Positions 48,041 through 62,964 of a stretch of DNA of 64,000 nt are shown here, one piece after another (positions within the stretch are counted from its first letter, which is position 1; each line of letters begins with the position of its first letter). The translations under genes were made by a program, and so were the position numbers. Below the pieces are notes generated by a model. That model made no database searches. It saw nothing but the letters and a program-made list of their open reading frames with translations, and was not told the origin of the DNA. This DNA is from Tieghemiomyces parasiticus (taxonomy: Eukaryota; Kickxellomycota; Dimargaritomycetes; Dimargaritales; Dimargaritaceae), in contig JANBPT010000088.1 of NCBI GenBank assembly GCA_027575765.1, positions 1 to 64,000 on the forward strand, written 5' to 3'.

Positions 48041-51000
48041 TGCCAGTAGGAGGGGAGGGGGGTGGGGGCGGAAAAGAGGGAGGGGAGAAGGCGGCGGAGT
48101 GTGTAACGGAAACCCCACGTTGGGAGTGGTGGATGGAGGGGAGAGTGGGCAGGTCTACGTGGAAAAAATTTGGAGGAGCGAGCCTCGCACAAATAAGGGC
48201 CTCAAGCACGGAGGCGAGGTGGTTGTGTGTGTGTGTTTTTTTTTTACGTGAAGGGTCTTCGTGATGCCGACTGCCTAGTATTGCGTCGAGGGTCACGGTG
48301 CAGGAAAATAGCCGCCAGAGTCGGTGGAGCCTACGCAACTCTACAATCCGCGTCTTGCTGGACAAGGGGTTGCGCAATATGATCGGCTTACAAATAGGTT
48401 CCCAAACAAGCCAAATACTTGGCTGGCCTGAGAAATATCTTCAAGGCGTGTCCCACTCAGGAAGCCGGAACCGCCAAAGGAGACCAAGCGGAGGTGGACG
48501 TGGCCCACACTACAATAATGGGGCCGACTGTGGCGATGTGAAAATCAAGAGGGCGTCGTGGCGACCAAAAGCGGGGCTGAGGGACTGAAAATAAGGGGCG
48601 GCTAGCAGGTGGAGGCGCAGTCGGACGATCCACCAGCTTATTAAAAACTGATAAGGCGCGGCGGGATCGTGAACAATGGACGCACAGGCGACGGAGAATA
48701 GCAGCTCCACGGTAGTAGACCAGTCAGTTACCGCGCTGATGAGTCAAAAGGTTCGCGGGGGGGGGGTTGCGGTGGAGGCGTGGCAATTGAGCGAGGCTCC
48801 AGGGGGCGCAAGGCGATAGAAGAGAGTGGCAGGCCAGGAGGACACGGGATGGGCACACACACGCCACTTGTCGGTGGGCTAATAATAGCCGGGTGGGGCA
48901 ATACCCGCGGGAGGTCCCTATAGACAGGGGGACGGTAGGGTAGCAGGGTGAAGCCCTAAATTCTGTAGACGGTATACCTAGCGATGAGGCACTCGCAAGG
49001 TCTTAAGGGCGTCACGTAGAGTCAAACTGTTTAAAGTGGATATAGCAAGCGACAAAGTCAGAGCCACGGTAGGTCCCAGTTCAGTGCGGGGGGGGGGGGG
49101 GGTTTTAAGTGTCCGATCTTGTGGCCGGTGCAGAAAGATGACGGCACGGCTGAGGTCGATGGGGGCGATGAGCTAGAGGCCACGGAATGGGGTAGGTAGA
49201 CCCGGTAACTCCCGGTCCGGTCCGTTCCTTATATACGTAGTGCTATGAAAGGGCGGGATGCCTTACGCCCATCGGGGATTGATACCCCGTAGTCCCAGCC
49301 CCTCCCGCCCGCCTGGGCTGGAGATACCGCCCTTGACAGTGGGATGATAGACACCTTAAACTGCCACTTCTATACAATGGGCGGGTCTCCATTCAGCTTC
49401 ACTGTGGATAGCATGGAAAGGGGAAACGCTCTAGTGATTCATTATGCATTGTCGTTCTAGAGCCCAGGGCTGACCAGGCGACCCGATACGATGATGGGTT
49501 AGTGTGGTACAGACGCTATGAGGAACCAGGTGCCACGGCCTGAGTCGGCTCCTCGCCGCCCAATCGTTCGGCTTGGCACAATCCCCGCATGGGCCAGGGA
49601 AAACCTTTTTTGATCCCCGTATACTTGGCACAAGCCGCTCGACTGACAATTAGGGCTTCCGTACTGACTCACATGGCGTTTACCGTGCCCGATACGCCCA
49701 GCACCCTCGGAATGGGGGTGCGGTACGGCGAGCTTCGAATCTGCGGCCGCCTAATTCCAAGACACGCTACCAGCTACTTCTAAACGTGCCATGTAGTTAG
49801 TTCATCCGCATGGAATCGAGTCGGCCAGCGCTGGCATCGTGGACATGGCCTATTCACTGAGACTATCATCTAAACCGAACAGATAGAACATGGTCGGAGA
49901 CCGTTCTTAAACCTTGTACGTCGCGGCCATAATTCCCTAGTCAGTCGGTCGCTACATGAGTGAAAATGACCTAGAGTCGATTCAGTTTGGTATTTTACTA
50001 AAGGATACCCCGGAACCGAGAACCGTTCATGCCAGGAACATTGATGCTCCCCTCCCGCAGGGGAGTCGGTGATGTAGTTGGTCGCTATATCTCTAAGCAG
50101 GGGGCCTGGGGCTTTTTTTTGGTGAAGGGAATGTAGCCGCATAATTCTACAGTTTGATTGACAGAAGAAGTACAGTGGAAACCAAAATAGGTATGGGCTG
50201 GTAGATACCATTTCTGGGCCCGGCGGCGGGGGGGGGGCTTGAGTGCTGTGTCCAAGAAGTACACGGTGGTCGATGAGCCTAGAAATAATTTGGTGGCCGG
50301 CCTTATTGCTCGTAGAACGCCGGGCAGTGATGGCTAGGTGGCAGTAAACCCCCGACATGTGTGTGGGGGGGGGAGACCTGAGGTACGCTGTGCAATAAAG
50401 AATGCGCCCCCGTGTATTTATGCACTGTAGCTGACATGATAAGCCCGACTATCTGATCCATGCGTGGCCTGATCCGAACCTTCAAACGTGCAATCCATCC
50501 TGAGTTGCCAAGCCACCTATTCCCCGCCCGATCTCGCCCCCCCCACGCCCTTGGGACTGGTCGCTCACCTCCCGCTGCTTTCCACGTAGTATACCAGTCA
50601 CGACGCATCACTGGTTGAGTCACAGCCGATTAGGTTATACGTCAACAGACCTCTTACGCCACAAACTGGGCCTGGGCCCCATGGGTCGATCGACATGCCG
50701 TTCACCATTATTGGTTGGTGACCACCCTTTAATCCTAGAGTTACCAGTACCTCGGGCTCTGGTTAAGGTTTTCCCAAGCGATCATGGTGATCAGCAGCTG
50801 GGTAGCGAGGGGGGAGGGAAGTAAGCGGCCGACGAGTAAGCCACTCCGAATACAGTACATCTTTTACACCTTATATTTTTCATACATTCCACGCTGTGAG
50901 ACTCGCAAAGCTGGCCAACTTGCGACGGTACGCTCTCCAGAGGAGGACTCACCTCGTTAATCCAACAATGCATTCTCGTTAAACGCTCCTCTCTTCCCTC

Positions 51001-51489
51001 CAATGATAAACTCCCTTTATCCTTCTTCCAGTGACTTCATTGATCGGAACCCGATGGAGCCGGTGTCCCAACGGTGATCCTTGGTCACTTAGGAAAATCG
51101 GTAGGTGCAGTTGGGTGTGTGTGGCTCGTCGAGTTGGCCATCAACTCGTAGTGGTTCATTCTAATGCGTCGTATCCGTACACCCCCCCCGTCAATTACGT
51201 ATAGACATGCATGTCTTCTCCGCCGCTGTAGCATGACAAATGGGCAATTTTTACTGTGCTGGTAAGGGTGACAATGAAACCATTGGCAGTGGAGATGATA
51301 AATAAAAACACACAATAGCTGTAAGGTAAACGGAGCTATCGAGTACCAACGAACACGCACAGACGTAGGCAGGTGACCCCAGAGGGCGGGTGAGTGACAC
51401 TCGTGTATCGACGACGAATCCCCCCGGGAAGGACACGTCCTTACAGCAGAAGAAGCGGGCGGTTACGTGTCACCCTCAGCGTCTGTAAC
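48041..51489. other. Intergenic, no gene recognised
   Basis: About 3.4 kb between the malic enzyme start and the PKA regulatory subunit stop. It includes a (GT)n/T-run near 48227-48245, G-runs near 48759, 49088 and 50228, and scattered open frames under 165 codons without family resemblance or splice support. Confidence 0.45.
49088..49102 (+). repeat. 15-nt G homopolymer
   Basis: The longest of several G-runs of nine or more in the spacers of this window. Confidence 0.95.
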
Positions 51490-52827
51490 TTATTCGATGT
51501 AGTTCATGAGCTTATAGTTGACGGTGTTGCGCTTAATAATGTCAACCACGGGGCCGAGCAGCCGCACGAAGGCCTTCTTGCCGAGGGTAGCGCACTTAAG
51601 CCGACCCTTGGCACGGATGGTGGCCTGGCGGGGCTTGTCATTGAGCAGGGCCAACTCGCCAAAGTAGTCGCCCTTCTTAAGGCTCGGGTAGGTGCGCGTG
51701 ATGCCGTTCTCCTCCTTAGTGACGGTGGCCTCGCCCGACTCGATAATGTAAAAATTGTCGCCCACGTCGCCCTGGCGGATCACCACCTCGTTATCCTGAA
51801 AAACTACCGTGTCTAGAGCGTCGGCGATCTTGTGCCGCTCGTAGGGTTCCAGAGACACGAGCAGCGGGACTTCCTCTAGAAACTCCTCGTAGAGGCGTCG
51901 CTTGCGCGAGGTGCGCTCCATCAGTATCCGGCGGAAGGTTACACGGTCCAGCGCCCACACCAGCGCGTCGGAGGTGGCCCGCACCGTGGCCGCACGCGGC
52001 GAGTTGTACATGAGGGCCAGCTCGCCGAAACTTCCGCCGGGTCCGTACTCGTACACCTTGGTCGGCGCGGCCTGGTCCTTGGCTACAAACACCTCGAAGC
52101 TACCCTTTTCGACCACGTAAAAGTAGTCGCCAATATCGCCCTGCCGGATGATCTCCTCACCTTGGGCCATCGACTTCTCGGCCATGGCGTCTACCACGTC
52201 GCGATACTGCTCGTCATCCAGGTTGCGAAACAGAAAGTTGTTGGCGATGGAGGTACGGATACGTGCGCGCTGGTCATCCGACTTGGGGATGACGATCTTG
52301 ACGAACTCCTCGTCTGTGGTGGGGGCCATGGATTCGGCGCTGACGGACGAGCGTCGGCCGCGGTTGTACGCTATCATGGGGTCAACCTCGGGCGGGTGCG
52401 GCTCGTCCTGCATCAGGTCGTCCTCGTTAAATTCGGAACTGGCCCGGCGGGCGGCGTCGTGGGTTGGAGATGTGGTGACCGCCGCCCCGGTCACGACAAG
52501 GGGCTCGGCTTGCTGCCAAGTAGGCGGGGTGGTTTCCGGGAAAGGGCCCTCGCCGAGGGTGGCCGTAGTCAGGGTGGGATGGGTAGCGACGTGCGAGTGC
52601 TGCAGGTTCTGGGTGATGACCGGTACGGTGGCGTTCTCGGGCGCCGGAAGCAGCGGGATGTCACGGAAGTGTGGGTGGTCGTGGGCTAGACCGAGCAGCT
52701 GAGCCCGCTGCTGCGCCAACTTCTCCTGGAAGAAATAGGCGCAGAACTGGTACAGATCCTTGGGCTGGACCTTCAGTAGGGCCTGGTGCAGCTCATCCAG
52801 CACCGCCTGGTGGTCCCCAGAGCTCAT
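51490..52827 (-). CDS. cAMP-dependent protein kinase regulatory subunit
   Basis: A single exon encodes 445 residues (Bcy1/PKA-R type). It binds and inhibits the catalytic subunit until cAMP occupies its two pockets. Seen in order: an N-terminal dimerisation/docking helix region (about 5-45, LDELHQALLKVQPKDLYQFC); a disordered linker; the inhibitor site RGRRSSVSAE (about 156-165), whose Ser at the P-site implies phosphorylation by the catalytic subunit, as in type II and fungal subunits; then two cyclic-nucleotide domains. Their phosphate-binding cassettes are GGSFGELALMYNSPRAATV and GDYFGELALLNDKPRQATIR, each with the Glu and Arg that contact cAMP. Between them lie ALVWALDRVTFRRILME and DNEVVIRQGDVGDNFYIIES. 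All landmarks of a functional subunit are present. A second basic site, RRASS (about 127-131), lies upstream. Confidence 0.96.
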   Translation of the reverse strand: MSSGDHQAVLDELHQALLKVQPKDLYQFCAYFFQEKLAQQRAQLLGLAHDHPHFRDIPLLPAPENATVPVITQNLQHSHVATHPTLTTATLGEGPFPETTPPTWQQAEPLVVTGAAVTTSPTHDAARRASSEFNEDDLMQDEPHPPEVDPMIAYNRGRRSSVSAESMAPTTDEEFVKIVIPKSDDQRARIRTSIANNFLFRNLDDEQYRDVVDAMAEKSMAQGEEIIRQGDIGDYFYVVEKGSFEVFVAKDQAAPTKVYEYGPGGSFGELALMYNSPRAATVRATSDALVWALDRVTFRRILMERTSRKRRLYEEFLEEVPLLVSLEPYERHKIADALDTVVFQDNEVVIRQGDVGDNFYIIESGEATVTKEENGITRTYPSLKKGDYFGELALLNDKPRQATIRAKGRLKCATLGKKAFVRLLGPVVDIIKRNTVNYKLMNYIE

Positions 52828-53849
52828 GGCAGACAGGTGGAGAGATGAGGCGAGTGTGAGGAGGTTTGGGATGGAAGTGAGGGAGATGAGCCAAGTACAA
52901 AGTTGGGCAATGCCTTAGCAGGGGGAGGCTGTTACAGAAGAGAGCCGGTGGCTTGAGGTGGAAGGGCTAGCGACGGGAATGGGCCGTGGCTGCGAACAGG
53001 AAATGCGAGAAATTGTGAAGCAGGTGGCTAGGAATAGAAGGCTAGGGCTCAGCTACGTGGGAGGCTACGCTGGCGAAGGTTATAAACCAGGGGGGACGAG
53101 CTAGGTGGAACCTCCTGGCGTCCGCCCCGCGCGTGCCCTCATGCCTTTACTCTTCGCCCTCGCCGGTGGGCGGGGCCCCGGTGTTAGGGCGCCTTTATGG
53201 TAGGCGCAGGGAGGGAGGAGTCTCTGGCGGCTCTCCGCCATGCCACTACATTCGCAAACTGGGTGCCAGGGCGACGTTAGGTCGGCCGGACAGGCCCTTC
53301 CCGCCCTACTAGGGGGAGCAACAAAGGGGCCTCCACAGTGTGAAACGATATGATGTGCACGCGCGATCTGGCCTTCCCGCGACTCGGGCACAGTTGCGGT
53401 CTCCCTTTGGGGGTAAGAAGGCGGCTCTGGGCCTAATCGTACGGGATGGTGACGGCTGGCCTCAGGCTGCAACGCTCGGAGCCGATCCAAGCCGCACCGA
53501 CCGCCCTCGCTCTGGTCGCGGTAATTCCGTTATCCCTTCCCACAAGTCCCTTATTCCTAGGGGGACCATGGTGCTTCGCAGTCACGGGCGGACGGCGCTG
53601 GGCTATTGGTTGGTTTGCCAGCAGGCGGGGGGGGGGTATAACCACTCCACATTGAGTTTAGCGTCTCCCACAATTCGATTGGGATGCCCAGCCCTGGCTG
53701 GGCCCGCTCCTACGAAGGCATAGGTGGTTACCGTCTACCTCGCGCCAGTCGCCACGCTTGTAAGATCTGTCCACATATCCTCCTTCCACGCGGTGTTATA
53801 TCGCCCAATCTTGTACAGCGCCATTTCACAAGACTCAATACGCTAGCCC
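52828..53849. other. Divergent promoter region
   Basis: Lies between the divergent starts of the PKA regulatory subunit and the Siw14/Oca-type phosphatase. It has a 10-nt G-run near 53629. An open frame at 53340-53723 lacks an ATG start and any family resemblance. Confidence 0.4.
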
Positions 53850-55168
<1,319 letters not shown>

Positions 55169-55759
55169 CAGGCAGGCATTTCTGCTTGCGTTATCAAAGT
55201 TTTAGGCGCCTAGTGTTCACCCACCTTAGTGACCCGTGCCAGCCGCTCGCACCTTAATCGGGCCTGCTGGGCTTGTGGTCCTCTACCTAATGAAATATAC
55301 TGTGGAACTCATACTAAAATTTGCATTTGGTGTTGGCGTGTTTCCCAACGAGCTCCCTAATATTCAGAGACGAAGTTATAATCAAGGACCAAGTGGAACT
55401 CTGAACAGTTACTTATCCACGTCTCTATCATTGGGAGCGAATCATATAATTGACTATTCTGGAACAGGGAAAGGACGGTCAATACCTTATTCCATAGGCA
55501 TCCACAGCGGCCTAGGCAGCACCGCTGGTGTGCAAACAGTTTATTATACGCTCGTGGGCTAGAGGCCCGACTCATGCACGCCACCTCTCATGCACTTTGG
55601 TTTGGAAAGCGCCTCTAGACCTTGTACTAGATCTCGTCATCACTTTGTTGCATGCCCCGTCGTCCGTAGGCTCATTATTGCTTCCTACCTTGCTAAACGT
55701 ACCTTAACCTGCCCCTAGTCCAGCGGAATCTCGAAACTCAAGCCCATTTCCACGACGCC
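55169..55759. other. Spacer upstream of FRG1
   Basis: AT-richer than its neighbours. A frame open over 55236-55562 (first ATG at 55290) codes for up to 91 residues without family resemblance. I do not call it a gene. Confidence 0.4.
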
Positions 55760-56975
55760 ATGGCCGACTACCAGTCCGTGCGGAGTAATCGACTCACGTT
55801 TAAGGGCGACAAGAAGCATAAAAAGTACATACCGGGCCCGTCTTGGCTGGGCAGCCTACGTCGGTCAGGCCCACAGCCTACCGTTGACCGACGACGATCC
55901 GCATACGACACTAGGCCAATCTAACCTGCCATTTACAAACCAATCCCCTTTACCCTTATTGTGCCGTAAACCGTAGGAAGCCCAAGAAGGAGAAGAGCGC
56001 CAAACGCGACCGACCTGAGGCCGAAGAGCCCATCACAGGCTGGACGGCCGTTCAGGAAATGGGCGACCTGGAAGGTCCTGTGTGCCTGTTCTTCCCCAGT
56101 GACCCGGTGCGGTGTCTGGCGCTGAACGAGGACACCCGGGCCATCGAGTGCGTCCAGGTTGGTGAGGCCGGAGCGACACTCCCGACCGTGGAACCCGTGG
56201 CCGTCAACCAGGTATTTGTGATCCACGCCGTGCGCAATACGGGCAGTACCAGTCGGTCGATGTTGGCGACGGGACCGGAACAGGGTGCGGGCGGGTCGGC
56301 AAGCACTTACACCCTCCGGACGTGCGACGGTCGGTACCTAAGCGTCCGGCCCGACGGTATCCTTACTGCTGATGCGCTTGCGGTGGGCCCGCCCGAGATG
56401 TGGGTCCCCGTACTTCGTCCCGAGGGACTGGGTCTGCAAAGCGTGCACGACACATTCATTGGGGTAGACTACGAACCGCAACAGGAAAGTATCGCGGCCC
56501 CCATGGCCGTCGCGTGCCGGGAGGACACCATGGGTTTCTGCCAGACCCTATCCGCCAAATGTCAAGCCCGGACCAAACCCCAGCGTCGGGCTGTTGGCCA
56601 GTCAGGTGATGACGCGACCGTGGACGATCTGGGCGAGTACGAGCTCGATCAAATGTAAGTAACATGGTGAGCGGTCGTCCTCAGCCAGGTGGATGCAGCA
56701 GAGCAGGTATTTATTCACCCAAGAGGGTGAGGGGGGGGGAGTTTTGGCCTACGAAAGCTCTGAGTATTAACCATTCCTGCCAACGCTAATGGTGATTCAC
56801 TCTACGCTGACATGTCGCGAGATACAGGAAAACGTTCCAGAGCCGGACGAACGGCAGCCTGCACCGGGTCGCAGACGCCAGCCGGGTCCTGAAGCGAGCC
56901 CGCAAGGAAGGCCGGGTGGCGGAAGCTCTCCTGGACCGACGGGAAAAGCTCAAATCTGACAAGTTCTGTAAGTGA
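55760..56975 (+). CDS. FRG1: FRG1 homologue
   Basis: Exons 55760-55824, 55977-56654 and 56828-56975 join in phases 2 and 2 to encode 296 residues. FRG1 is a nuclear/nucleolar protein with a fascin-like beta-trefoil, found with spliceosomes and actin. Seen: a short N-terminus, MADYQSVRSNRLTFKGDKK, matching the family's YxxVxxxxLxxKG start; a Lys-rich stretch (KKPKKEKSAKRDRPEAEE); GWTAVQEMGDLEGPVCLFF; a trefoil with CDGRYLSVRPDGILTADA and PPEMWVPVL; then the diagnostic C-terminus KTFQSRTNG, SRVLKRARKEGRVAEALLDR and REKLKSDKFCK. The first donor (AAAAA|GTACAT) is weak, but the joined lysine stretch and phase support it. A homologue of the human facioscapulohumeral dystrophy region gene 1. Confidence 0.9.
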
Positions 56976-57154
56976 CGTGTAAGGATGGCTGCAACGGCCC
57001 ACGCCGTGATTGCCTTTATCATGCTTTGCCGTCACGGCAAATCTCTGGTGTACAAAATGAAAACGATGGCGGTTAGCCGTACAAAAACGATCAGCTTGGT
57101 TCATCTAGTTCATTGTCCTTATCGAAACGTTAGTGTACATAATAATGGCGTGGT

Positions 57155-58423
57155 CTAGTCGTCATGCGCGTGGGGACCAACGTCGAGGGCGTCCATTAGC
57201 CACGTGTCGTTGGAAAAGGTATCGTCGGAGTCATCTGACTGGTCAAAGATGAGGTTGAGCGCATAGAGAAGGATGGTCAGGCAGGTGCTGAGCCACCGCC
57301 ACCAGACGAGGTCGAAGGCCGCCGCTGTGCCAGGATTTTGGAGCAGCGAGTGGGTATAGACCGCCAGCCAGAGCGGGCGAGTAAAGTCGGTCGCCCCGGA
57401 AATCACACCGGTGACGGTGACGGACTGGTTTTCGGACCCGTGGTTAAAGGCCCTACGGTTCCGGCGCCAGAGTCTCTGTACCAGTTTCGTGGCAGTGGCC
57501 AGGATAGCAAGTCGGTACAACATGGCGGCGACCAAGTCAAAGGAGTAGGCCTTGCTCAACTCAACTGCGACGGTGGCGTATGGGAAGGCCATTGAAATTA
57601 GCGGGGTGGCCAGGGTTTGGGCGGTCGAGCGGGCGAGGGAGGCCGGGAGTTTCCAAAGACGATCCCGCAGGCCCCGGAACCAGGGCTGTCGACCAGTTGC
57701 GTACGATGCAGCCGCGGCGGCTGCGGCTGTGGTGGCATTCACGGCCGCAGCCTGCGCAAAGTAAATACCAAGGGTGGTGTGGCCCACGAGGGTCGCCAGT
57801 TCAACCACGTTTCCACGGCCCAGGCCCAGACGGAGTCCGCCCAGGAGGACACTGGCGGTGAGGCAGACGGCGGCCAGGGCTCCCGCAGCGATGGAGGACG
57901 CGTGGGCCGAGTAAAAGGCGTAAATGTAGGTACTGGCGGCGGCCAAGGTCCCTGTGGCCAGAAAGAGTAGAGGCAGGCGGTACCGTTCCTGTGCTTCCTC
58001 GTCGCCCATGCAGGTCAATTCCCGGGTCAGACGCCCCGCCACGCACACCACGAGCGCTGCTGCTAGGGCCTCGAAAAGCAGTGACGCAGGTTCTGCCGCT
58101 CCGAGTCCGTAGGCCCAAAGGCGGGCGGGAAGGTCCAACGCAGCGAGGACGTCCGGTTGGACCAATGCCAGGTACGTTAGTAAGAGGCCTGTGACGGTCT
58201 CGGCGCTGTCTATAGTCTTGCGCACGAACGCCTGGCGTGAGGCGCCATTCCGAGCACGTACGAGGGCGCGAAGGATGCTGCCTACTACGGCCGCCAAGAA
58301 GTAGCCGAACCCGAGTTGCACGGCCAGCCGCCGGTCGGCAAAGGTGGCGGCCACGGGCAGGGCCGCCAGCGGCAGACTGTACAGGAGCGTAGAGAAGAGA
58401 TGGGGGATGAAGAAGAGGAACAT
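57155..58423 (-). CDS. ICE2: ICE2, ER membrane protein
   Basis: A single exon encodes 422 residues with many hydrophobic helices and no soluble domain. Ice2 shapes cortical ER and restrains the phosphatidic acid phosphatase complex Nem1-Spo7, favouring membrane over storage lipid. Seen: an N-terminal signal-anchor-like start (MFLFFIPHLFSTLLYSLPLA); Ala/Leu-rich helices; a short conserved segment ending PLWLAVYTHSLLQNPG; then WWRWLSTCLTILLYALNLIF, which matches the yeast Ice2 C-terminus (a 'YTH.LLQ' helix, then W-rich helix). An acidic Asp/Ser tail follows. I chose the Met at 58423 because the preceding open stretch is hydrophilic and unlike the family. Its stop lies 180 nt from the convergent FRG1 stop. 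Confidence 0.85.
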   Translation of the reverse strand: MFLFFIPHLFSTLLYSLPLAALPVAATFADRRLAVQLGFGYFLAAVVGSILRALVRARNGASRQAFVRKTIDSAETVTGLLLTYLALVQPDVLAALDLPARLWAYGLGAAEPASLLFEALAAALVVCVAGRLTRELTCMGDEEAQERYRLPLLFLATGTLAAASTYIYAFYSAHASSIAAGALAAVCLTASVLLGGLRLGLGRGNVVELATLVGHTTLGIYFAQAAAVNATTAAAAAAASYATGRQPWFRGLRDRLWKLPASLARSTAQTLATPLISMAFPYATVAVELSKAYSFDLVAAMLYRLAILATATKLVQRLWRRNRRAFNHGSENQSVTVTGVISGATDFTRPLWLAVYTHSLLQNPGTAAAFDLVWWRWLSTCLTILLYALNLIFDQSDDSDDTFSNDTWLMDALDVGPHAHDD

Positions 58424-58926
58424 ATTTGGCGGATAATGAGTTGCGGCAGCGACGTGGTGGTTAAAATATTCGGGGTCGTGGCCACCCGAATGCGGCCCAC
58501 TTGTTGGGGTGAGGCATGCGCAGTTGCTGATGTCAACAGCCCTGACATGGACCTCGGCTGGCATTACTGTTCCTGAGTCCCCCATATCGTCGCTGGTCAT
58601 TAATCACGTGACTGTGACGTCTTCCGGTCGGTTGTGGGTAAGGAGAGTGGTGGTCGATCTGATGGCGGTCATTCCCCCAGGTAGCGGGGGGGGGCAGGTT
58701 CTCGGCGCAGTCGGAATAAGTGCTTGACGGTTCACCTCCACCTGCAACAACGTCAGTGCTGACGCCCTCCCTCCCTCATACCCTCCGTCTCATAGCCTCT
58801 TGACGCCGCCCTCCTTGTACAGCTCTAACCGCTCCTGCTCCCACCCACTTCACTACCTGACTTCATCACTCGCTGTTCCTCATTTAACTCACCAGAACAC
58901 CTACCTTCTCCTCCGCGCTATTCACC
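58424..58926. other. Divergent promoter region
   Basis: Separates the divergent starts of ICE2 and SFA1. A G-run lies near 58687. CT-rich sequence precedes the SFA1 ATG. No coding exon seen. Confidence 0.4.
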
Positions 58927-60884
<1,958 letters not shown>

Positions 60885-61569
60885 AGTGGCCAGATCCTAC
60901 CTGCCAGTGGTCGAGGGGACCGTTGATTCCGTTCTTAAAGCTTGCGCCGGCGACTTCACTTTTCCGCTCGACTTACTGAACCCATGCGTAGCATATTTCA
61001 CCGCAATAAAGAATGTATTATGGGAGTTCGGAGGCCAGCCGACAAACGGTACCCAGCCAGGCAGGGTAGGGCCTTGAGGTCAGAGGATAGTTTGTAGATG
61101 CCAGCTATACCTGATGAAGTAATGATATATTCACTCGTCCCCCCTCTCTCCTATTAGCCCGAGGCAACGTAGCCGGCGTAGCCGGAAGGCACACCTTCGT
61201 CTGTCCGTTTACCCCAACCCTCAACCACAGTTGCTGATTATTGGTTGCCAATATAAAGGGTTTACTGACAAACGGGCCAGGGGTGGTTATAGGGAGGGGG
61301 GCAACGGTGACCGGGCTGTCCTTGTAGTCGGGCATACGGCCTATACTGATGATTTTTTTTTTTGGACAGGACGTGCAGACAAGGTCTGCTTCTAACAGTA
61401 TGGGCTCGAAGCGGTGGCCAAGGTAAACTGTGGATCGCACCGTTGTAGCCTTCCCACAAGTCCTTACCCCTTCCAGAGTCCCCCCCTCCCTCCCTCACGC
61501 CCCGGCCTCTCACTCCCCTTGCTCCTCTCACTTCTACTAATCAACTCGAGACGAGAAAAAAAGCAAGCA
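60885..61569. other. SFA1 3' flank and OLA1 promoter
   Basis: Contains AATAAA at 61005-61010 and a CT-rich run before the OLA1 start. No other gene is seen. Confidence 0.45.
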
Positions 61570-62964
61570 ATGTCCTTTCGGCTGATCACCTCCCCCACTC
61601 GCTTCGTCTCCGTCACATCTTTTCGCCGATCCCGGATCGTTGCCCACTTGCCCTCCCCTTCTCCTCTCATCCCTCTATTTAGCCCATCGGCCCTTCACCG
61701 CCCGGCGATCCGTCCGTTCAGCATCACCCCTTCCCTCGCCGCTAAGAAGAAGTCCACCTCCAACGCCAAAATGCCGCCCAAGAAGCAAGTCAAGGATGAG
61801 AAGGTCCTCTTGGGCCGCCCGTCCAACAACCTCAAGATCGGCGTGGTCGGTCTGCCCAACGTGGGCAAGTCCACCTTCTTCAACACGCTCACCAACAGCA
61901 CCTCGGCCGCTGAGAATTATCCGTTCTGCACCATCGACCCCGAAGAGTCCCGCGTGGCTGTACCTGACGCTCGGTTCGACTGGTTGTGCGAGCACTTCAA
62001 GCCCGCCAGCAAAGTGCCTGCCTTTCTCACGGTGATCGATATCGCCGGCCTGGTCAAGGGCGCCTCTTCTGGTGAGGGCCTGGGTAACGCCTTCCTGAGC
62101 CACGTGCGTTCCGTGGATGCCATCTTTCACATGGTTCGCGCCTTCGACGAGCCCGATGTGGTACACGTCGAGGGCGAGGTCAACCCGACCCGCGACATGG
62201 AGATCATCCACCAGGAGCTGCGCCTCAAGGATATTGACTTCCTGACCAAGCACATTGAGCTCAACGCCAAGGCCGCCGGCCGGCAGGGTTCGAGTGCGAC
62301 CCCCGCCGACAAGGCCAAGAAGGAGGAGCTGGAGGTCGCTCAGAAGGTGCTCGACTGGGTCAGTTCTGACAAGGACGTTCGCAAGGGCGAATGGTCCAAC
62401 AAAGAGGTGGAGGTGATCAACCGCCTGCTCCTGCTCACTGCCAAGCCCGTCATTTACCTGGTCAACCTGAGCAAGAAGGACTACATCCGCAAGAAGAATA
62501 AGCACCTCCTGGCCATCAAGGAATGGATAAACCAGAACAACCCAGGCGACCTTCTGATCCCCTTCAGCGGTGTGTTCGAATCCGAGCTTGTCGATATGGA
62601 GCCTGCGGCCCGCGAGGAGGAGCTCAAGAAACTGGGTACCGTCTCGGGCCTGCCCAAGATCATCGTGGCCGGTTACCAGGCCCTGCAGCTCATCTATTTC
62701 TTCACGGGTGGCCCTGACGAGGTCCGTGCCTGGACCATCCGCCGGTTGACCAAGGCCCCGCAGGCTGCTGGGACCATCCATACCGACTTTGAGCGCGGTT
62801 TCATCATGGCTGAGGTCATGCGGTACAACGATCTGGTGGAGGCCGGGTCCGAGAGCGGGGTCAAGGCCGCCGGTAAGTACCTGATGAAGGGCAAGGACTA
62901 CGTGGTCGACGATGGTGACATTATCTTTTTCAAGTTCAACGTTACCGCCAACCCCAAGAAATAG
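61570..62964 (+). CDS. OLA1: Obg-like ATPase OLA1, with possible mitochondrial long form
   Basis: A single exon encodes 464 residues from 61570, or 397 from the second Met at 61771. OLA1/YchF is a P-loop ATPase of the Obg family linked to ribosomes and stress responses. Seen: the G1 motif [40 protein letters not shown]3 [17 protein letters not shown], a helical insertion, the G4-equivalent NLSKKDY, and the TGS-like C-terminus with [32 protein letters not shown] and GDIIFFKFN. The conserved cytosolic protein normally starts at MPPKK, which is Met 68 here. The preceding 67 residues are Arg/Ser/Phe-rich with no acids ([34 protein letters not shown]), a good presequence. The G4 position usually Glu in OLA1 is Lys. 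Confidence 0.95.
   Translation: MSFRLITSPTRFVSVTSFRRSRIVAHLPSPSPLIPLFSPSALHRPAIRPFSITPSLAAKKKSTSNAKMPPKKQVKDEKVLLGRPSNNLKIGVVGLPNVGKSTFFNTLTNSTSAAENYPFCTIDPEESRVAVPDARFDWLCEHFKPASKVPAFLTVIDIAGLVKGASSGEGLGNAFLSHVRSVDAIFHMVRAFDEPDVVHVEGEVNPTRDMEIIHQELRLKDIDFLTKHIELNAKAAGRQGSSATPADKAKKEELEVAQKVLDWVSSDKDVRKGEWSNKEVEVINRLLLLTAKPVIYLVNLSKKDYIRKKNKHLLAIKEWINQNNPGDLLIPFSGVFESELVDMEPAAREEELKKLGTVSGLPKIIVAGYQALQLIYFFTGGPDEVRAWTIRRLTKAPQAAGTIHTDFERGFIMAEVMRYNDLVEAGSESGVKAAGKYLMKGKDYVVDDGDIIFFKFNVTANPKK

Noticed and set aside
55236..55562. A 108-codon plus-strand open frame between the phosphatase and FRG1
   Set aside because: No ATG at its start, AT-rich codons unlike its neighbours, and no family resemblance.
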